A stretch of DNA of 64,000 nt from CAMDHY01 sp046156265 (lineage in GTDB: Bacteria; Pseudomonadota; Alphaproteobacteria; Rhizobiales; Segnochrobactraceae). The number at the start of each line of letters is the position of its first letter. The stretch's first letter is position 1. A program made the translations under genes and the position numbers. Location of the stretch: positions 124,001-188,000 of the forward strand of contig NZ_JAWDIR010000045.1 of NCBI RefSeq assembly GCF_046156265.1, in the 5' to 3' direction. The notes beneath the pieces are model-generated. The model was not told the origin of the DNA. It saw only the letters and a program-made list of their open reading frames with translations, and made no database searches. Of the stretch, positions 34,480 through 44,600 are shown piece by piece.

Positions 34480-36665
34480 GCCGGCTTCCGCTGCGCCGCC
34501 GGGGCGGCACGCGCCGCCTCCCGCCGCCGTCGCATCAGGAAGCCGATGCCGCGCACCGTCTGGTAGAGCGCCCACCAGAGATAGATCAGCGTGCCGGCGA
34601 GCACGCCGATGCCCTTTCGCCGACCGCCCTGGAAGCGCATCCACTGGGCGGAATCGGAATAGACGAGGTCGGCGATCAGCCGGTAGTGCACGGGCGAGGA
34701 CAGCGTCGGCTGGCAGCCGAGGTGGATGCCCTCCTCGTCGCGGGCGATCGAGCGGATGATCAGCGGCAGTTCGTCGGTCGGCAGCGGTGTCTTGGTCTCG
34801 AAGCGCAGCACGATCATCTCGCCCGAGCGCAGTTCCTCCGCCGGCTCGCCGACCGGGCGCACCTTGACGCCGCCCATCGAGCCGTCCTCGATCATCGCCG
34901 GCACGACGACGTCGCCGATGATGATCTCGCCGCGGCGGTCGAGCCGCACGCGCGGCGCCCGCCGGAGGTTGCGCCGTTCCGAAACGACGCCGAGCGCCGC
35001 CCCCGCCATGATCAGGTTGAAGACGTTCCAGCCGCCCACCACCAGCGTGATGTCGGCGGTGTAGGGCTGCGCGTAGATGCGCCAGATCGTCATGCCCAGC
35101 CCGGCGAGCAAGAGCAGGAACGTCACGTAGAACGGCCAGCCGAGCTCGGAGATCTGCGCCTCGTCGAGGGTTTCGCCCTTGGCCGTCACCTTGAAGGTCG
35201 GCTTGCGCGGGTTCATCAGAACCGACACGATCGCCCGGAACAGGTAGATCGACTGGATGTATTCGTAAAGCTCAGAGATCCACGGCCATCGGTACTTGCC
35301 GTAGAGATAATTCTGGATCATCAGGTTGACGACCATGTAGGTCGACGTATAGGCGGCGAACTCCGTTCCGGATGCCTGGAAGATCTGCAGGCCGAAGAAC
35401 AGATAGAGCAGCGGCGAAAACAGGAAGGTGAGCCGCGCGAACGGGAAGAACCAGAACAGCGGGCTCGACATGTAGCAGATGCGCTGCGGCATGGTGAGGC
35501 CGCGGCGGAACGCCGGGTTCTTCAGGAGCATGATCTGGATCATGCCCTGCGCCCAGCGCGAGCGCTGGCCGATGAAGGTGGCGAAGGTCTCCGGCTGCAG
35601 GCCGGCGATCAGCGGCTTCGAGACGTAGACGCTGTTCCAGCCGCGGGCGTGCAGTTCGAGCGCCGTCTCGCAGTCCTCGGTGATGCTCTGGCCGGAGAAG
35701 CCGTTCGTCACCTGCAGCGCACGGCGGCTGATGAGCGCCGCGGAGCCGCAGAAGAAGGCGGCGTTCCACTTGTCGAGGCCACGCTGCACGACGCCGTAGA
35801 ACTGCTCGTTCTCGGACGGCATGCGCTCGAACGTCTCGAGGTTGTGCTCGAGCGGATCCGGGTTGATGAAGAAGTGCGGCGTCTGGACGAGGAACAGCTT
35901 CGGGTCGGCGACGAAGTAGCCGACCGTCTCCTTGAGGAAGTCCTTCGTCGGGGCGTGGTCGGCGTCGAACACCGCGACGAGGTCGCCGAAGGTGTGGCCG
36001 AGGGCGACGTTGAGGTTGCCGGCCTTGGCGTGCTCGTTGCGGGCGCGAGTGAGGTAGTGGCAGTCGAGGCCGGCGCAGAGCGCCTGCAACTCGGCGCGGC
36101 GGCGCTGCGCGGCGACGGCGGCGGAGGGGTCGGTGGCGTTGCACTTCTGGTCGGTGCCGCCGTCGTCGAGCAGGTAGACCCTGAGCTTTTCAGGCGGATA
36201 GTCGATCGCCTTGGCGGCCGCGAGCGTCACCGCGAGGATCGACTTGTCCTCGTTGTAGGTCGGCACGAAGACGTCGACGGTCGGCAGGTCCTTCGGCGGA
36301 AAGCGCGGCGCGGCCGGCCGGTCGAGCGGGTCGGCGACCGTGAACAGGCTGAGGCCCAGCATGGCGACGCTGTACATCTCGGCCAGATAGAGGATCAGGC
36401 CGGGAATGAAGTTCTCGGGCTGGTTGATCGGCGGCAGCGTGCTCGTCGTGCGCCAGTAGACGTAGCGGAGCACGATGGCGGTGCCCATCGCCAGGAACAC
36501 CTGCCGCCACGGACCGGCCGGACGGGCGATCTTGATGATGGTCAGCACGACCACGACGATGCAGCCGGCGATCAGGTGGGCCTGGATGTTGATCGGCTGC
36601 GTGATCAGGAAGGCGACCATGGTCGCACCGATGCACCACAGCACCGTCGCCAGCGTCTTGCCCAT
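34476..36665 (-). CDS. bcsA: cellulose synthase catalytic subunit (UDP-forming) with PilZ domain
   Basis: 729-residue inner-membrane glycosyltransferase that polymerises UDP-glucose and threads the chain through its own channel. All catalytic motifs are intact: DDGG (D167-D168), DAD (234-236), TED (329-331), QRSRW (367-371), and the gating loop FKVTAKGET (491-499). The C-terminal PilZ domain has the c-di-GMP residues R568-xxx-R572 and DGSMGG (594-599), so activation by c-di-GMP is expected. About eight membrane spans are visible. Preceded by bcsN (155-base gap), followed by bcsB with an overlap. Confidence 0.98.
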   Translation of the reverse strand: MGKTLATVLWCIGATMVAFLITQPINIQAHLIAGCIVVVVLTIIKIARPAGPWRQVFLAMGTAIVLRYVYWRTTSTLPPINQPENFIPGLILYLAEMYSVAMLGLSLFTVADPLDRPAAPRFPPKDLPTVDVFVPTYNEDKSILAVTLAAAKAIDYPPEKLRVYLLDDGGTDQKCNATDPSAAVAAQRRRAELQALCAGLDCHYLTRARNEHAKAGNLNVALGHTFGDLVAVFDADHAPTKDFLKETVGYFVADPKLFLVQTPHFFINPDPLEHNLETFERMPSENEQFYGVVQRGLDKWNAAFFCGSAALISRRALQVTNGFSGQSITEDCETALELHARGWNSVYVSKPLIAGLQPETFATFIGQRSRWAQGMIQIMLLKNPAFRRGLTMPQRICYMSSPLFWFFPFARLTFLFSPLLYLFFGLQIFQASGTEFAAYTSTYMVVNLMIQNYLYGKYRWPWISELYEYIQSIYLFRAIVSVLMNPRKPTFKVTAKGETLDEAQISELGWPFYVTFLLLLAGLGMTIWRIYAQPYTADITLVVGGWNVFNLIMAGAALGVVSERRNLRRAPRVRLDRRGEIIIGDVVVPAMIEDGSMGGVKVRPVGEPAEELRSGEMIVLRFETKTPLPTDELPLIIRSIARDEEGIHLGCQPTLSSPVHYRLIADLVYSDSAQWMRFQGGRRKGIGVLAGTLIYLWWALYQTVRGIGFLMRRRREAARAAPAAQRKPA

Positions 36666-36820
36666 CCCGACCCGCCTCAGCTACCGACGTCGCCCCTGCG
36701 GCGACGTCGCCCGCCGGCTTGACCCCCGCGATTCCCCCAGATTGGATCGAACAACCCTAAGGACGGGATAACGGCGACACAAGCGAGCCACGGCTGTCGC
36801 GGTGCGCCGGCAGGCCACCG

Positions 36821-38050
36821 TCACTGCGGCGGTGGCGGCACGATCGCCGGCGCCGCGCCCGACGGCCCGGCGGTCGCCGGCGCCCCCGGCGCGACGACGC
36901 GCACGTCCGGAGCCCCCGCCGGCGGCTGCGGCCGCGTCACCGTCATCGACTGCGACGGCGTGGTGGCCGAGGAGATCGGTGGCGGCACGGTGGCGGCGCC
37001 GGTGCCGCCGGGCAGCGTCGTCGGAATGGTGGTGGGCCGCGGCAGCGCAGTGCCGGCCGCAGAGGGAGGCGGCGCGGGGATCCCGCCCGACCCGCCGGCG
37101 GTCGCCGCCGGCGCCGGAATGCCGGACGACGACGGCGCGGCGGCGGGTGGCAGCGCGCTCGGCGTGCCGAGCGGCTGGTCGAGGCTCTGCGGCGCCGGGG
37201 TGCGCGCGGCCGGCGCCGTCAGGTAGGGCGACACCTCCGGCTCGACCGGTGCGGGCCGCCGCACCGCCGTGGTAGCCGCCGGAGCGGCCGGCAGCACCCT
37301 GAGTTCGCGCGGCTCGCGCGAGCGCGGCGCGTAGTAGGGGTTCTCGCCCTCCGGCACCGGCAGGCTCGGCGCACCGAGACCACCGAGATCAGCCGGCGGC
37401 GACGGCGCCGGTCCGTAGGGGTTCCAGCCGGCGGGCAGGAAGTAGCCGCTGATGACGAGCCCGTACATGAAGCGCAGCAGGTCCTCCTCGCTCGCCGCGG
37501 CGCGGCAGAGGCGGACGCGCAGGCTGATCGAGCCGCGCGACTTCGGCTCGCCGAACTTGTTGCGCGGCGGCTCGATCTGCTGCCAGGCGTAGAGGCAGGT
37601 GCCGCCGCCGCGCGGATGGCCGACGCCGTAGCCGAACGGGCCGTAGCCGTTCTGCACGAAGTAGGGCGAGCGCGTCATCCGCACGCCCGGGAACTTCTCG
37701 ATCATCTCGTTCGACACGCGGACGGGATCGAGCGGGCGCCAGCGCAGCGTGTCGCCCTGTGCGGCGCCGGGGCCGACCGGGCCGAAGAAGGTCACCTCGA
37801 TGGCGTTCTCGCCGGAGACCGTGCTGTCGTTGGCGAGCACGACCGTCTGCGTCAGGGCGTTGGCGTAGCGGCGCTCCAGCACCGTGACGACGGCGAGGCT
37901 GCCCGGCGGCGGCAGCACGAGGGCCGCCGTCGGGGGCACTTCCTGCAGGAGCGTCGCCGTCTTCGGGTCCTGGCCGGCGCCGAAATAGGGCGGTGGCAGG
38001 TTGCAACCCGACAGCAGCGAGGCTCCGATCAGGGCCAACACCAATCGCAC
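36821..38050 (-). CDS. bcsN: cellulose biosynthesis lipoprotein BcsN
   Basis: 409 residues from a GTG at 38050 (GAGG upstream). The N-terminus is a lipoprotein signal with lipobox LLSGC, C16. The middle part (VVTVLERRYANALTQTVVLA, FFGPVG, YGVGHPRGGGTCLYAWQQI) matches BcsN, a family restricted to alphaproteobacterial cellulose loci; its role is undefined. From about residue 240 the protein becomes Pro/Ala/Gly-rich low complexity. It opens the cellulose cluster. Confidence 0.88.
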   Translation of the reverse strand: MRLVLALIGASLLSGCNLPPPYFGAGQDPKTATLLQEVPPTAALVLPPPGSLAVVTVLERRYANALTQTVVLANDSTVSGENAIEVTFFGPVGPGAAQGDTLRWRPLDPVRVSNEMIEKFPGVRMTRSPYFVQNGYGPFGYGVGHPRGGGTCLYAWQQIEPPRNKFGEPKSRGSISLRVRLCRAAASEEDLLRFMYGLVISGYFLPAGWNPYGPAPSPPADLGGLGAPSLPVPEGENPYYAPRSREPRELRVLPAAPAATTAVRRPAPVEPEVSPYLTAPAARTPAPQSLDQPLGTPSALPPAAAPSSSGIPAPAATAGGSGGIPAPPPSAAGTALPRPTTIPTTLPGGTGAATVPPPISSATTPSQSMTVTRPQPPAGAPDVRVVAPGAPATAGPSGAAPAIVPPPPQ

Positions 38051-38081
38051 GTGGGCCTCGTGACGCTCGCCGGCGCAGCAC

Positions 38082-38111
38082 CGGACCGCCGATCCCGCGG
38101 CCGGCGGTCCG
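38082..38111 (-). other. hairpin between the small transglutaminase gene and bcsN
   Basis: Perfect 9-bp arms 38082-38090 and 38103-38111 around a 12-base loop, 58 bases past the transglutaminase stop on the minus strand. No U-tract. A TAGAAT sequence on the minus strand at 38155-38160 could be a -10 for bcsN, but no -35 is found. Confidence 0.35.
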
Positions 38112-38169
38112 CCGTCCGCCCCGGCGGTCGCGGCGAATCAATCCGCCGTGCGCGATTCTAACCCGAGCC

Positions 38170-39102
38170 TCAAGGGGATAGCGACGCGCCCGCGGGCTTT
38201 TCGGCGAGAGCCCCCCCCTCGCGCGGAACGACCGGCACGACGTCGACCCCGACCTTCAGGCGCTGGCCGCCGGAGCCGACGATGACGCCGGCCACCGGGG
38301 CGACGTCGGCATAGTCACGGCCGACGGCGAGCGTCAGGTGATCCTCGCCGGTCAGCATGTCGTTGGTGGGGTCGAAATCGACCCAGCCGATCGCCTCGCC
38401 GCACCAGACGCTGACCCAGGCGTGAGTGGCGTCGGAGCCCTCCAGCCGCGGCCGCCCTGGCGGCGGCGTCGTGCGCAGATAGCCGCTGACGTAGGCGGCC
38501 GGGATGCCGAGACCGCGCAGGCCGGCGATCATCACGTGGGCGAAGTCCTGGCAGACGCCGCGGCGCATCTCGAAGGCCATCAGCGGCAGCGTCTTCACGT
38601 CGGTGGCGCCCGGCTCGTAGACGAAGTCGGCGTGGATGCGGCTCATCAGCTCGCTCGCCGCCGCCAGGATCGGCCGTTCGTCGGGGCAGCTCTCCGCCGC
38701 ATAGTCGCGGATCGCCGAGGGCAGCGAGACGATGCGGCTCGCATAGAGCTGGTGAACGGGCGAGCGGGGCCCGAAGTCGTCGCTGGCGAAGGCCGCCCGG
38801 CGCACCGCGTCCACCGTCGGCGTCTGCGAGGGTTCCGGCAGCGACCGCGCCTTGATCTCGATGCGCGCCCGCACGGTCAGGACGAGCTTCTGATGCGGCA
38901 CGTCGAGCACTACCATCGATACCGCATTGTCGAAGAAGTCGCGCCCCTCCTCCCACTCCGACGGCGGCGGATCGATGGTGAGGGCGGCTGCCAGCACGCG
39001 CTGCCCCGGCCGGTCGACGGGCATCATCCGCGCCAGATGACGCCCGACCGGCACCGGCGTGGCGTAGGTGTAGGCGGTCTCGTGGCGAACGTCGTAGATC
39101 AC
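38170..39102 (-). CDS. transglutaminase-like cysteine protein
   Basis: 310 residues from a GTG at 39102 (family N-terminus MIYDVRHETAYTY). An N-terminal beta domain precedes a transglutaminase core with the triad C184 (RRGVCQDFAHV), H227 (DATHAWVSVW) and D244 (VDFDPTND). Such enzymes cleave or cross-link amide bonds; no signal peptide is seen, so it acts in the cytoplasm. It is the last of three genes, 7 bases after the ATP-grasp/alpha-E stop. Substrate unknown. Confidence 0.9.
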   Translation of the reverse strand: MIYDVRHETAYTYATPVPVGRHLARMMPVDRPGQRVLAAALTIDPPPSEWEEGRDFFDNAVSMVVLDVPHQKLVLTVRARIEIKARSLPEPSQTPTVDAVRRAAFASDDFGPRSPVHQLYASRIVSLPSAIRDYAAESCPDERPILAAASELMSRIHADFVYEPGATDVKTLPLMAFEMRRGVCQDFAHVMIAGLRGLGIPAAYVSGYLRTTPPPGRPRLEGSDATHAWVSVWCGEAIGWVDFDPTNDMLTGEDHLTLAVGRDYADVAPVAGVIVGSGGQRLKVGVDVVPVVPREGGALAEKPAGASLSP

Positions 39103-39109
39103 GGCGCGC

Positions 39110-41611
39110 CTACCCGAGCTCTTCGGCGGCGACGGCCTCGGGCCGGCCGCGGTGGCTGAAGAAGCGGGTGGCGATCTCGTCCGACAGCGCCAGTAGCGCC
39201 CGCTCGCCCGCCCGCACGTCGTCGACGCCGAAGGTGGCCGGATCGGCGGTGCGAAGGTCCGTCGCGAGCCGCGCCGCGATCCGCTGCGGCGGCGTCAGCG
39301 GTCCGCCACCGGTGCCGCCCGGCAGGTGCTCCAGATGCTCCTCGATCTCTCCGATCTGGAAGGCGAGGGAGCGCGGGTTGGCCGGGTCGAGCAGCACGAG
39401 GTCGGTCACCGGCGTGCGCGCGAGACCTGCGAGGTAGCGGGAGCGGTAGGTGATCTGCGAATCGGCGAGCTCGAGCAGCACGTCGAGATCGCCGAAGGTC
39501 GCCGCTTCCTCGCCGAACACGCTGGCGAAGCGCGCGGTGGCCACCCCTCGCTCGATGCGCCGTCCGAGATCCAGGAAGCGCCAGCCGGTGTGGCGGTTCA
39601 TGTTCTCCTGCGAGAGGCCGGCGAAGGCCGAGAGCGTGCGCAGGGCGCTGTTGGCGAGTTCGAAGAGATCGGCGCCCGTCGGCTGGGCGGGGAGGGTCTG
39701 GTCGAGCCGCTGCAGGTCGCCCAGCACCCGCCAGGCGTCCGGCGCGAGGCGCTCGCGGATCGAGGAGGCGGTTCCGCGCGCCGCACTGGCGAGCGAGGGG
39801 ATGGCACCGCCGAGATCGTCGCGGGTCATGGCGGCGAAGGCGGTGACGATCAGCCCGACCGGGCGCGGCTTGGCGGGCGCGGCATTCCAGGTGACGAGGA
39901 GGTCGGCGAGGCGGCGGATCGGCGGCGCCGAGGCGGCGTCGACGGCGTCGAGCCGGCCAACGAGTGCCCGCACCACCCGGAGCGTCGCCTCGGCGCGCTC
40001 GAGATAGCGGCCGAGCCAGAAGACGTTGTCGGCGACCCGGCTCGGCAGCACGCCGGTCGAGCGCCGCACGGCGCTGCGGTCGGCGGTGGGCAGCAGCGTC
40101 ACTGCCTCGACCGGCCCGTCGGACAGCACCCAGACGTCGGCCGAGGAGCCGCCGTCCTGCATCGTCACGGCGCGGGCGTCGGCGCGGTTGGAGATGCGGC
40201 AGAAGCCGCCGGGCATCACCTCGTAGCCGTTCTCGGTGCGGGTGACGAAGACGCGCAGCACGAACGGCCGCGGCTCCAGCTTGCCGTCGCGCCAGACCGG
40301 CATCGTCGACAGCCGGACGACCTCCTGGCCGACGACGTCGGCACCGCGCCGCCGGATCGCCGCGGTGACGCGCGCCAGCGTCGGCGCGTCGAGGGCACTG
40401 CCGAGGGTCATGCCGCGGTCGAGCACCTCCGGCAGCGACGCCTCGAAGGCGGGTCCGACGGCCATCGTCGCGAGCCGCTCCAGCACCTCGTCGCGCTCGG
40501 CCGGCTGGCCGCACCACCACGTCGCGATGTTGGGGATCTCGAGGTCGGAGCCGGTGAGGCTCTGCGCCAGACCGGGCAGGAAGCCGAGCAGCGCCCGCGC
40601 CTCGACCAAGCCGGAGCCGAGCGCGTTGGCGATCACCACCGAGCCGTGCCGCACCGCATCGACGAGGCCGGGGACGCCGAGGCGCGATTGCGGGTTGAGC
40701 TCGAGCGGATCGGCATAGTCGGCATCGAGGCGGCGCCACAGCACGTCGGCGCGCTTCAGGCCGGCGACGGTGCGGATGTAGACGGCGTCGTCGCGCACGA
40801 CGAGGTCGCCGCCCTCCACCAGCAGGAAGCCGAGATAGCGGGCGAGATAGGCGTGCTCGAAATAAGTCTCGCTGAGGGTACCGGGGGTGAGCAGGCCGAT
40901 GCGCGGGTCGTCGCGGCGCACGAGGCCGGCGAGGCCGGAGCGGAAGGCCTGGAAGAAGCCGGCGAGGCGCTCCACCTCGAGATCGCGGAAGAGCTCGGGC
41001 AGGGCGCGGGAAATCGCCACCCGGTTCTCGAGCGCATAGCCGGCGCCCGAAGGGGCCTGGGTGCGGTCGCCGAGCACCCACCAGCGCCCGTCCGGGCCAC
41101 GCCCGAGATCGACGGCATACTGGCGCAGCCACGCCCCGCCCGGCGGTGCGACACCGGCGAGCGGGCGCAGGAACTCGCGGCTGCCGGCGATCAGGGCCGC
41201 CGGCAAGGACCCGTCGGCGACCAGCGTGGCGGGCCCGTAGGCGTCGGCGAGCACGGCTTCGAGAAGGGCGGCGCGCTGCTTCAGGCCCCGCGCCAGCGCC
41301 TTCCATTCGTCGGCGGCGACGACGAGAGGCAGCGGCGCCAGCGGCCACGGGCGCTCGCCGCCGCCGTCCTCGTCATAGACCCGGTAGAACACGCCGGAGT
41401 CGCGCAATGAGCGGTCGGCGACGGCGAAGCGGCGGACGAGCTCTTCGCGCGGCAGCTCGCCCAGGCCGGCGATAAGGCGCTGCCAGTGCGGCCGGACGCG
41501 GCCGTCGGCCTCCACCATCTCGTCGTAGATGCCCGGCAGCGGGCGATAGCCGGCGACGAGGCTCTCGCCCGCCTTCGGCTTCGTCTTGCGTGCCGCATCC
41601 CCCGCCCGCAT
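39110..41611 (-). CDS. circularly permuted ATP-grasp fused to alpha-E domain
   Basis: 833 residues from the ATG at 41611 (GAAGGAAC upstream). Residues about 25-480 are a circularly permuted ATP-grasp domain (PLPGIYDEMVEADGRVRPHW, WWVLGDRTQAPSGAGYALEN, RIGLLTPGTLSETYFEHAYL), predicted to form amide bonds using ATP. From about 510 follows the helical alpha-E domain (VADNVFWLGRYLERAEATLR, NRHTGWRFLDLGRRIERGV). In many genomes these are separate proteins; here they are fused. It starts 28 bases after the DUF2126 gene. The trio was predicted by comparative genomics (amidoligase work by Iyer and colleagues) to make or tag a peptide; the product is unknown. Confidence 0.9.
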   Translation of the reverse strand: MRAGDAARKTKPKAGESLVAGYRPLPGIYDEMVEADGRVRPHWQRLIAGLGELPREELVRRFAVADRSLRDSGVFYRVYDEDGGGERPWPLAPLPLVVAADEWKALARGLKQRAALLEAVLADAYGPATLVADGSLPAALIAGSREFLRPLAGVAPPGGAWLRQYAVDLGRGPDGRWWVLGDRTQAPSGAGYALENRVAISRALPELFRDLEVERLAGFFQAFRSGLAGLVRRDDPRIGLLTPGTLSETYFEHAYLARYLGFLLVEGGDLVVRDDAVYIRTVAGLKRADVLWRRLDADYADPLELNPQSRLGVPGLVDAVRHGSVVIANALGSGLVEARALLGFLPGLAQSLTGSDLEIPNIATWWCGQPAERDEVLERLATMAVGPAFEASLPEVLDRGMTLGSALDAPTLARVTAAIRRRGADVVGQEVVRLSTMPVWRDGKLEPRPFVLRVFVTRTENGYEVMPGGFCRISNRADARAVTMQDGGSSADVWVLSDGPVEAVTLLPTADRSAVRRSTGVLPSRVADNVFWLGRYLERAEATLRVVRALVGRLDAVDAASAPPIRRLADLLVTWNAAPAKPRPVGLIVTAFAAMTRDDLGGAIPSLASAARGTASSIRERLAPDAWRVLGDLQRLDQTLPAQPTGADLFELANSALRTLSAFAGLSQENMNRHTGWRFLDLGRRIERGVATARFASVFGEEAATFGDLDVLLELADSQITYRSRYLAGLARTPVTDLVLLDPANPRSLAFQIGEIEEHLEHLPGGTGGGPLTPPQRIAARLATDLRTADPATFGVDDVRAGERALLALSDEIATRFFSHRGRPEAVAAEELG

Positions 41612-41639
41612 CCGTGTTCCTTCGCCGTCGCGGCGCCGC

Positions 41640-44600
41640 TCACACCCAGGCGGGGCGCCTGAGGTCGAGCGTCGCCGGGAACTCGCCCGACCGCTCCTCC
41701 ACCGGCACCGCCACCGATCCCGGAGCGTGCCCGTGGTTCTCGAAGCGGGCAAGCCGGCGAGCCTCCGCCTCGTAGGAATTGACGGGAAAAGTCTCGTAGT
41801 TGCGGCCGCCCGGGTGGGCGACGTGGTAGACGCAGCCGCCGAGCGAGCGGCCGTTCCAGCCATCGATGATCTCGAAGGTCAGCGGCGCCTGCACCGGCAG
41901 CGTCGGATGGAAGCCCGACGGCGGCTGCCAGGCCTTGAAGCGCACGCCGCCGACGAAGACGTCGATCCGGTCGGTCGACAGCATCGGCACGCGCCGGCCG
42001 TTGCAGGCGATGACGTGCCGGCCAGGCACCAGCCCGGTCGCCTTCACCTGCAGCCGCTCGACGGAACTGTCGACGTAGCGCACCGTGCCGCCGATCGCGC
42101 CCTCCTCGCCGAGCACGTGCCACGGCTCCAGCGCCTGGCGGATCTCGATCTCGACGCCGCCGTGCTCGACGCGCCCGAAGAACGGGAAGCGGAACTCGCG
42201 CTGCGCCTCGAACCACACCGGATCGACCGGATAGCCCGCGCGGCGGAGATCGCCGAGGACGTCGAGGAAGTCGGCCCAGACGAAGTGGGGCAGCATGAAG
42301 CGGTCGTGCAGCGTCGTGCCCCAGCGCACCAGCGAGCCGCGCTGCGGCTCGCGCCAGAACCAGGCGATCAGCGCCCGCACGAGCAGCTGCTGCGCGAGGC
42401 TCATGCGCGCGTCCGGCGGCATCTCGAAGGAGCGGAACTCGACGAGGCCGAGGCGGCCGGTGGCGCTGTCCGGCGAGAACAGCTTGTCGATGCAGATCTC
42501 GGAGCGGTGGGTATTGCCGGCGACGTCGACGAGGATGTTGCGGAACAGCCGGTCGACGAGCCACGGCGGCGGGGCCACGCCCTCGCCCGGCACCGGCACG
42601 TTCGCCATGGCGATCTCAAGCTCGTAGAGGGCGTCGTGCCGCCCCTCGTCCATCCGCGGCGCCTGGCTCGTCGGGCCGATGAACAGGCCGGAGAACAGGT
42701 AGGATAGCGAGGGGTGGCGCTGCCAGTAGGTGACGAGGCTCTTCAAGAGGTCCGGGCGGCGCAGGAACGGGCTGTCGGAGGGCGTCGCGCCGCCGATGAC
42801 GACGTGGTTGCCGCCGCCGGTGCCGGTGTGACGGCCGTCGACCATGAACTTCTCGGTGCCGAGGCGGGTGTGGCGGGCGTCCGAATAGAGGCCGGTGGTG
42901 ATGTCGACCGCCTCCCGCCAGCTCTTCGCCGGGTGGACGTTGACCTCGATGACGCCGGGATCGGGGGCGACGCGGATGACGTCGACGCGCGGGTCGGGCG
43001 GCGGCGGGTAGCCCTCGATCTGCAAAGCGAGGCCGAGTTCGCGGGCCGTCTCCTCGACGATGACGAGGAGCTCGAGATAGTCCTCGAACCAGGCGACGGG
43101 CGGCATGAACACGCAGAGCTTGCCGTCGCGCACCTCCGTCGTCATCGCCGTGCGGACGGCGGAGCCGAAGGTCAGGCGCTGCTGCACGTCCGGGCGCTGC
43201 CCGTCGACGCTGGTGCGCTCATAGGCCTGGGCGAGTTCGTCGGGGTCCGGCAGGCCCTGGCGCTCGGCGAAGGGGTCGGCCTGATAGACGTGCGGATACT
43301 GCGCCGGCGGCACCCACGGCAGGGCGGCGAGCGGCAGGCGGAAGCCGGCGGGCGAATCGCCGGGCACCAGGAAGATGCGGCCGCGGCGGAGCGCCCAGCG
43401 CTCGCTCACCCAGCCGGCGCCGGCTTCCGCGTTCCAGCGCTGCACCGGCAGGACGAAGCTCGACGGCTTCGTCAGGCCGCGCTCGAAGACGCGCATGATG
43501 CGCGCCCGCTCCTCGGCGCTCTCGAGCTTCGGATTGGAGACGTCGACGTTCTCCGGCAGCTCGCCTTCCTTGAGGAGCCAGTGGCCGGGGTCCTCATAGG
43601 CGGGTTGGGCGTAGTCCGGGCCGAAGCCGAGCCGCTCGGCGACGCCCGACAGCAGCCGCTGGGCGTCCTCGCCGGTCGCCACCGCCGATGTCTCGCGGGC
43701 GATCAGCGCCTCGTCGCGCCAGATCGGCCGGCCGTCCTTGCGCCAGTAGAGCGAGAACGTCCAGCGCGGCAGCGTCTCGCCGGGATACCACTTGCCCTGG
43801 CCGTAATGCAGCATGCCGCCGGGCGCGAAACGGTCGCGCAGGCGGCGGATCAGTTCGTCGGCGAGCGCGCGCTTCGTCGGCCCGACGGCCGCCGTGTTCC
43901 ATTCTGCCGCCTCGTAGTCGTCGATCGACACGAAGGTGGGCTCGCCGCCCATCGTCAGGCGCACGTCCTGGGCCTTGAGGTCGGCGTCGACCTTTTCGCC
44001 GAGCGCATCGAGTGCCGCCCACGAGGCGTCGGAGAACGGCAGGGTGACGCGCGGTGCCTCGTGCAGCCGCGCGACCGTCATCTCGAAGCCGAACGTCACC
44101 TCCGCCGGCTCAACCAGGCCGATCAGCGGTGCGGCCGAGCGGTAGTGCGGCGTCGCGGCCAACGGCAGGTGGCCCTCGCCGGCGAACAGGCCGGAGGTCG
44201 GGTCGAGGCCGATCCAGCCGGCCCCGGGGATGTAGACCTCGCACCAGGCGTGCAGGTCGGTGAAGTCGTGGTCGGTGCCCGAGGGGCCGTCGAGGGCGGC
44301 GACGTCGGGCTTCAGCTGGATGAGGTAGCCGGAGACGAAGCGGGCGGCGAGGCCGAGGCGCCGCAGGATCTGCACGAGCAGCCAGCCGCTGTCGCGGCAG
44401 GAGCCCGACTTCAGCGTCAGCGTCTCCTCGGGCGTCTGCACACCGGGCTCCAGGCGGACGATGTAGCGGACGTCGTCCTTCAGAAGCTGGTTCAGCTCGA
44501 CCAGCGCGTCGACGGTCGGGCGCGGCTGGCGCGACACCGACGCCACCAGGGCGTCGAGCAGCGGCGTCGACGGTTCGGTGACGAGATAGGGCGCGAGCTC

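Noticed and set aside
38155..38160. TAGAAT as -10 of a bcsN promoter
   Set aside because: No -35 at proper spacing, and it lies close to the end of the preceding gene.
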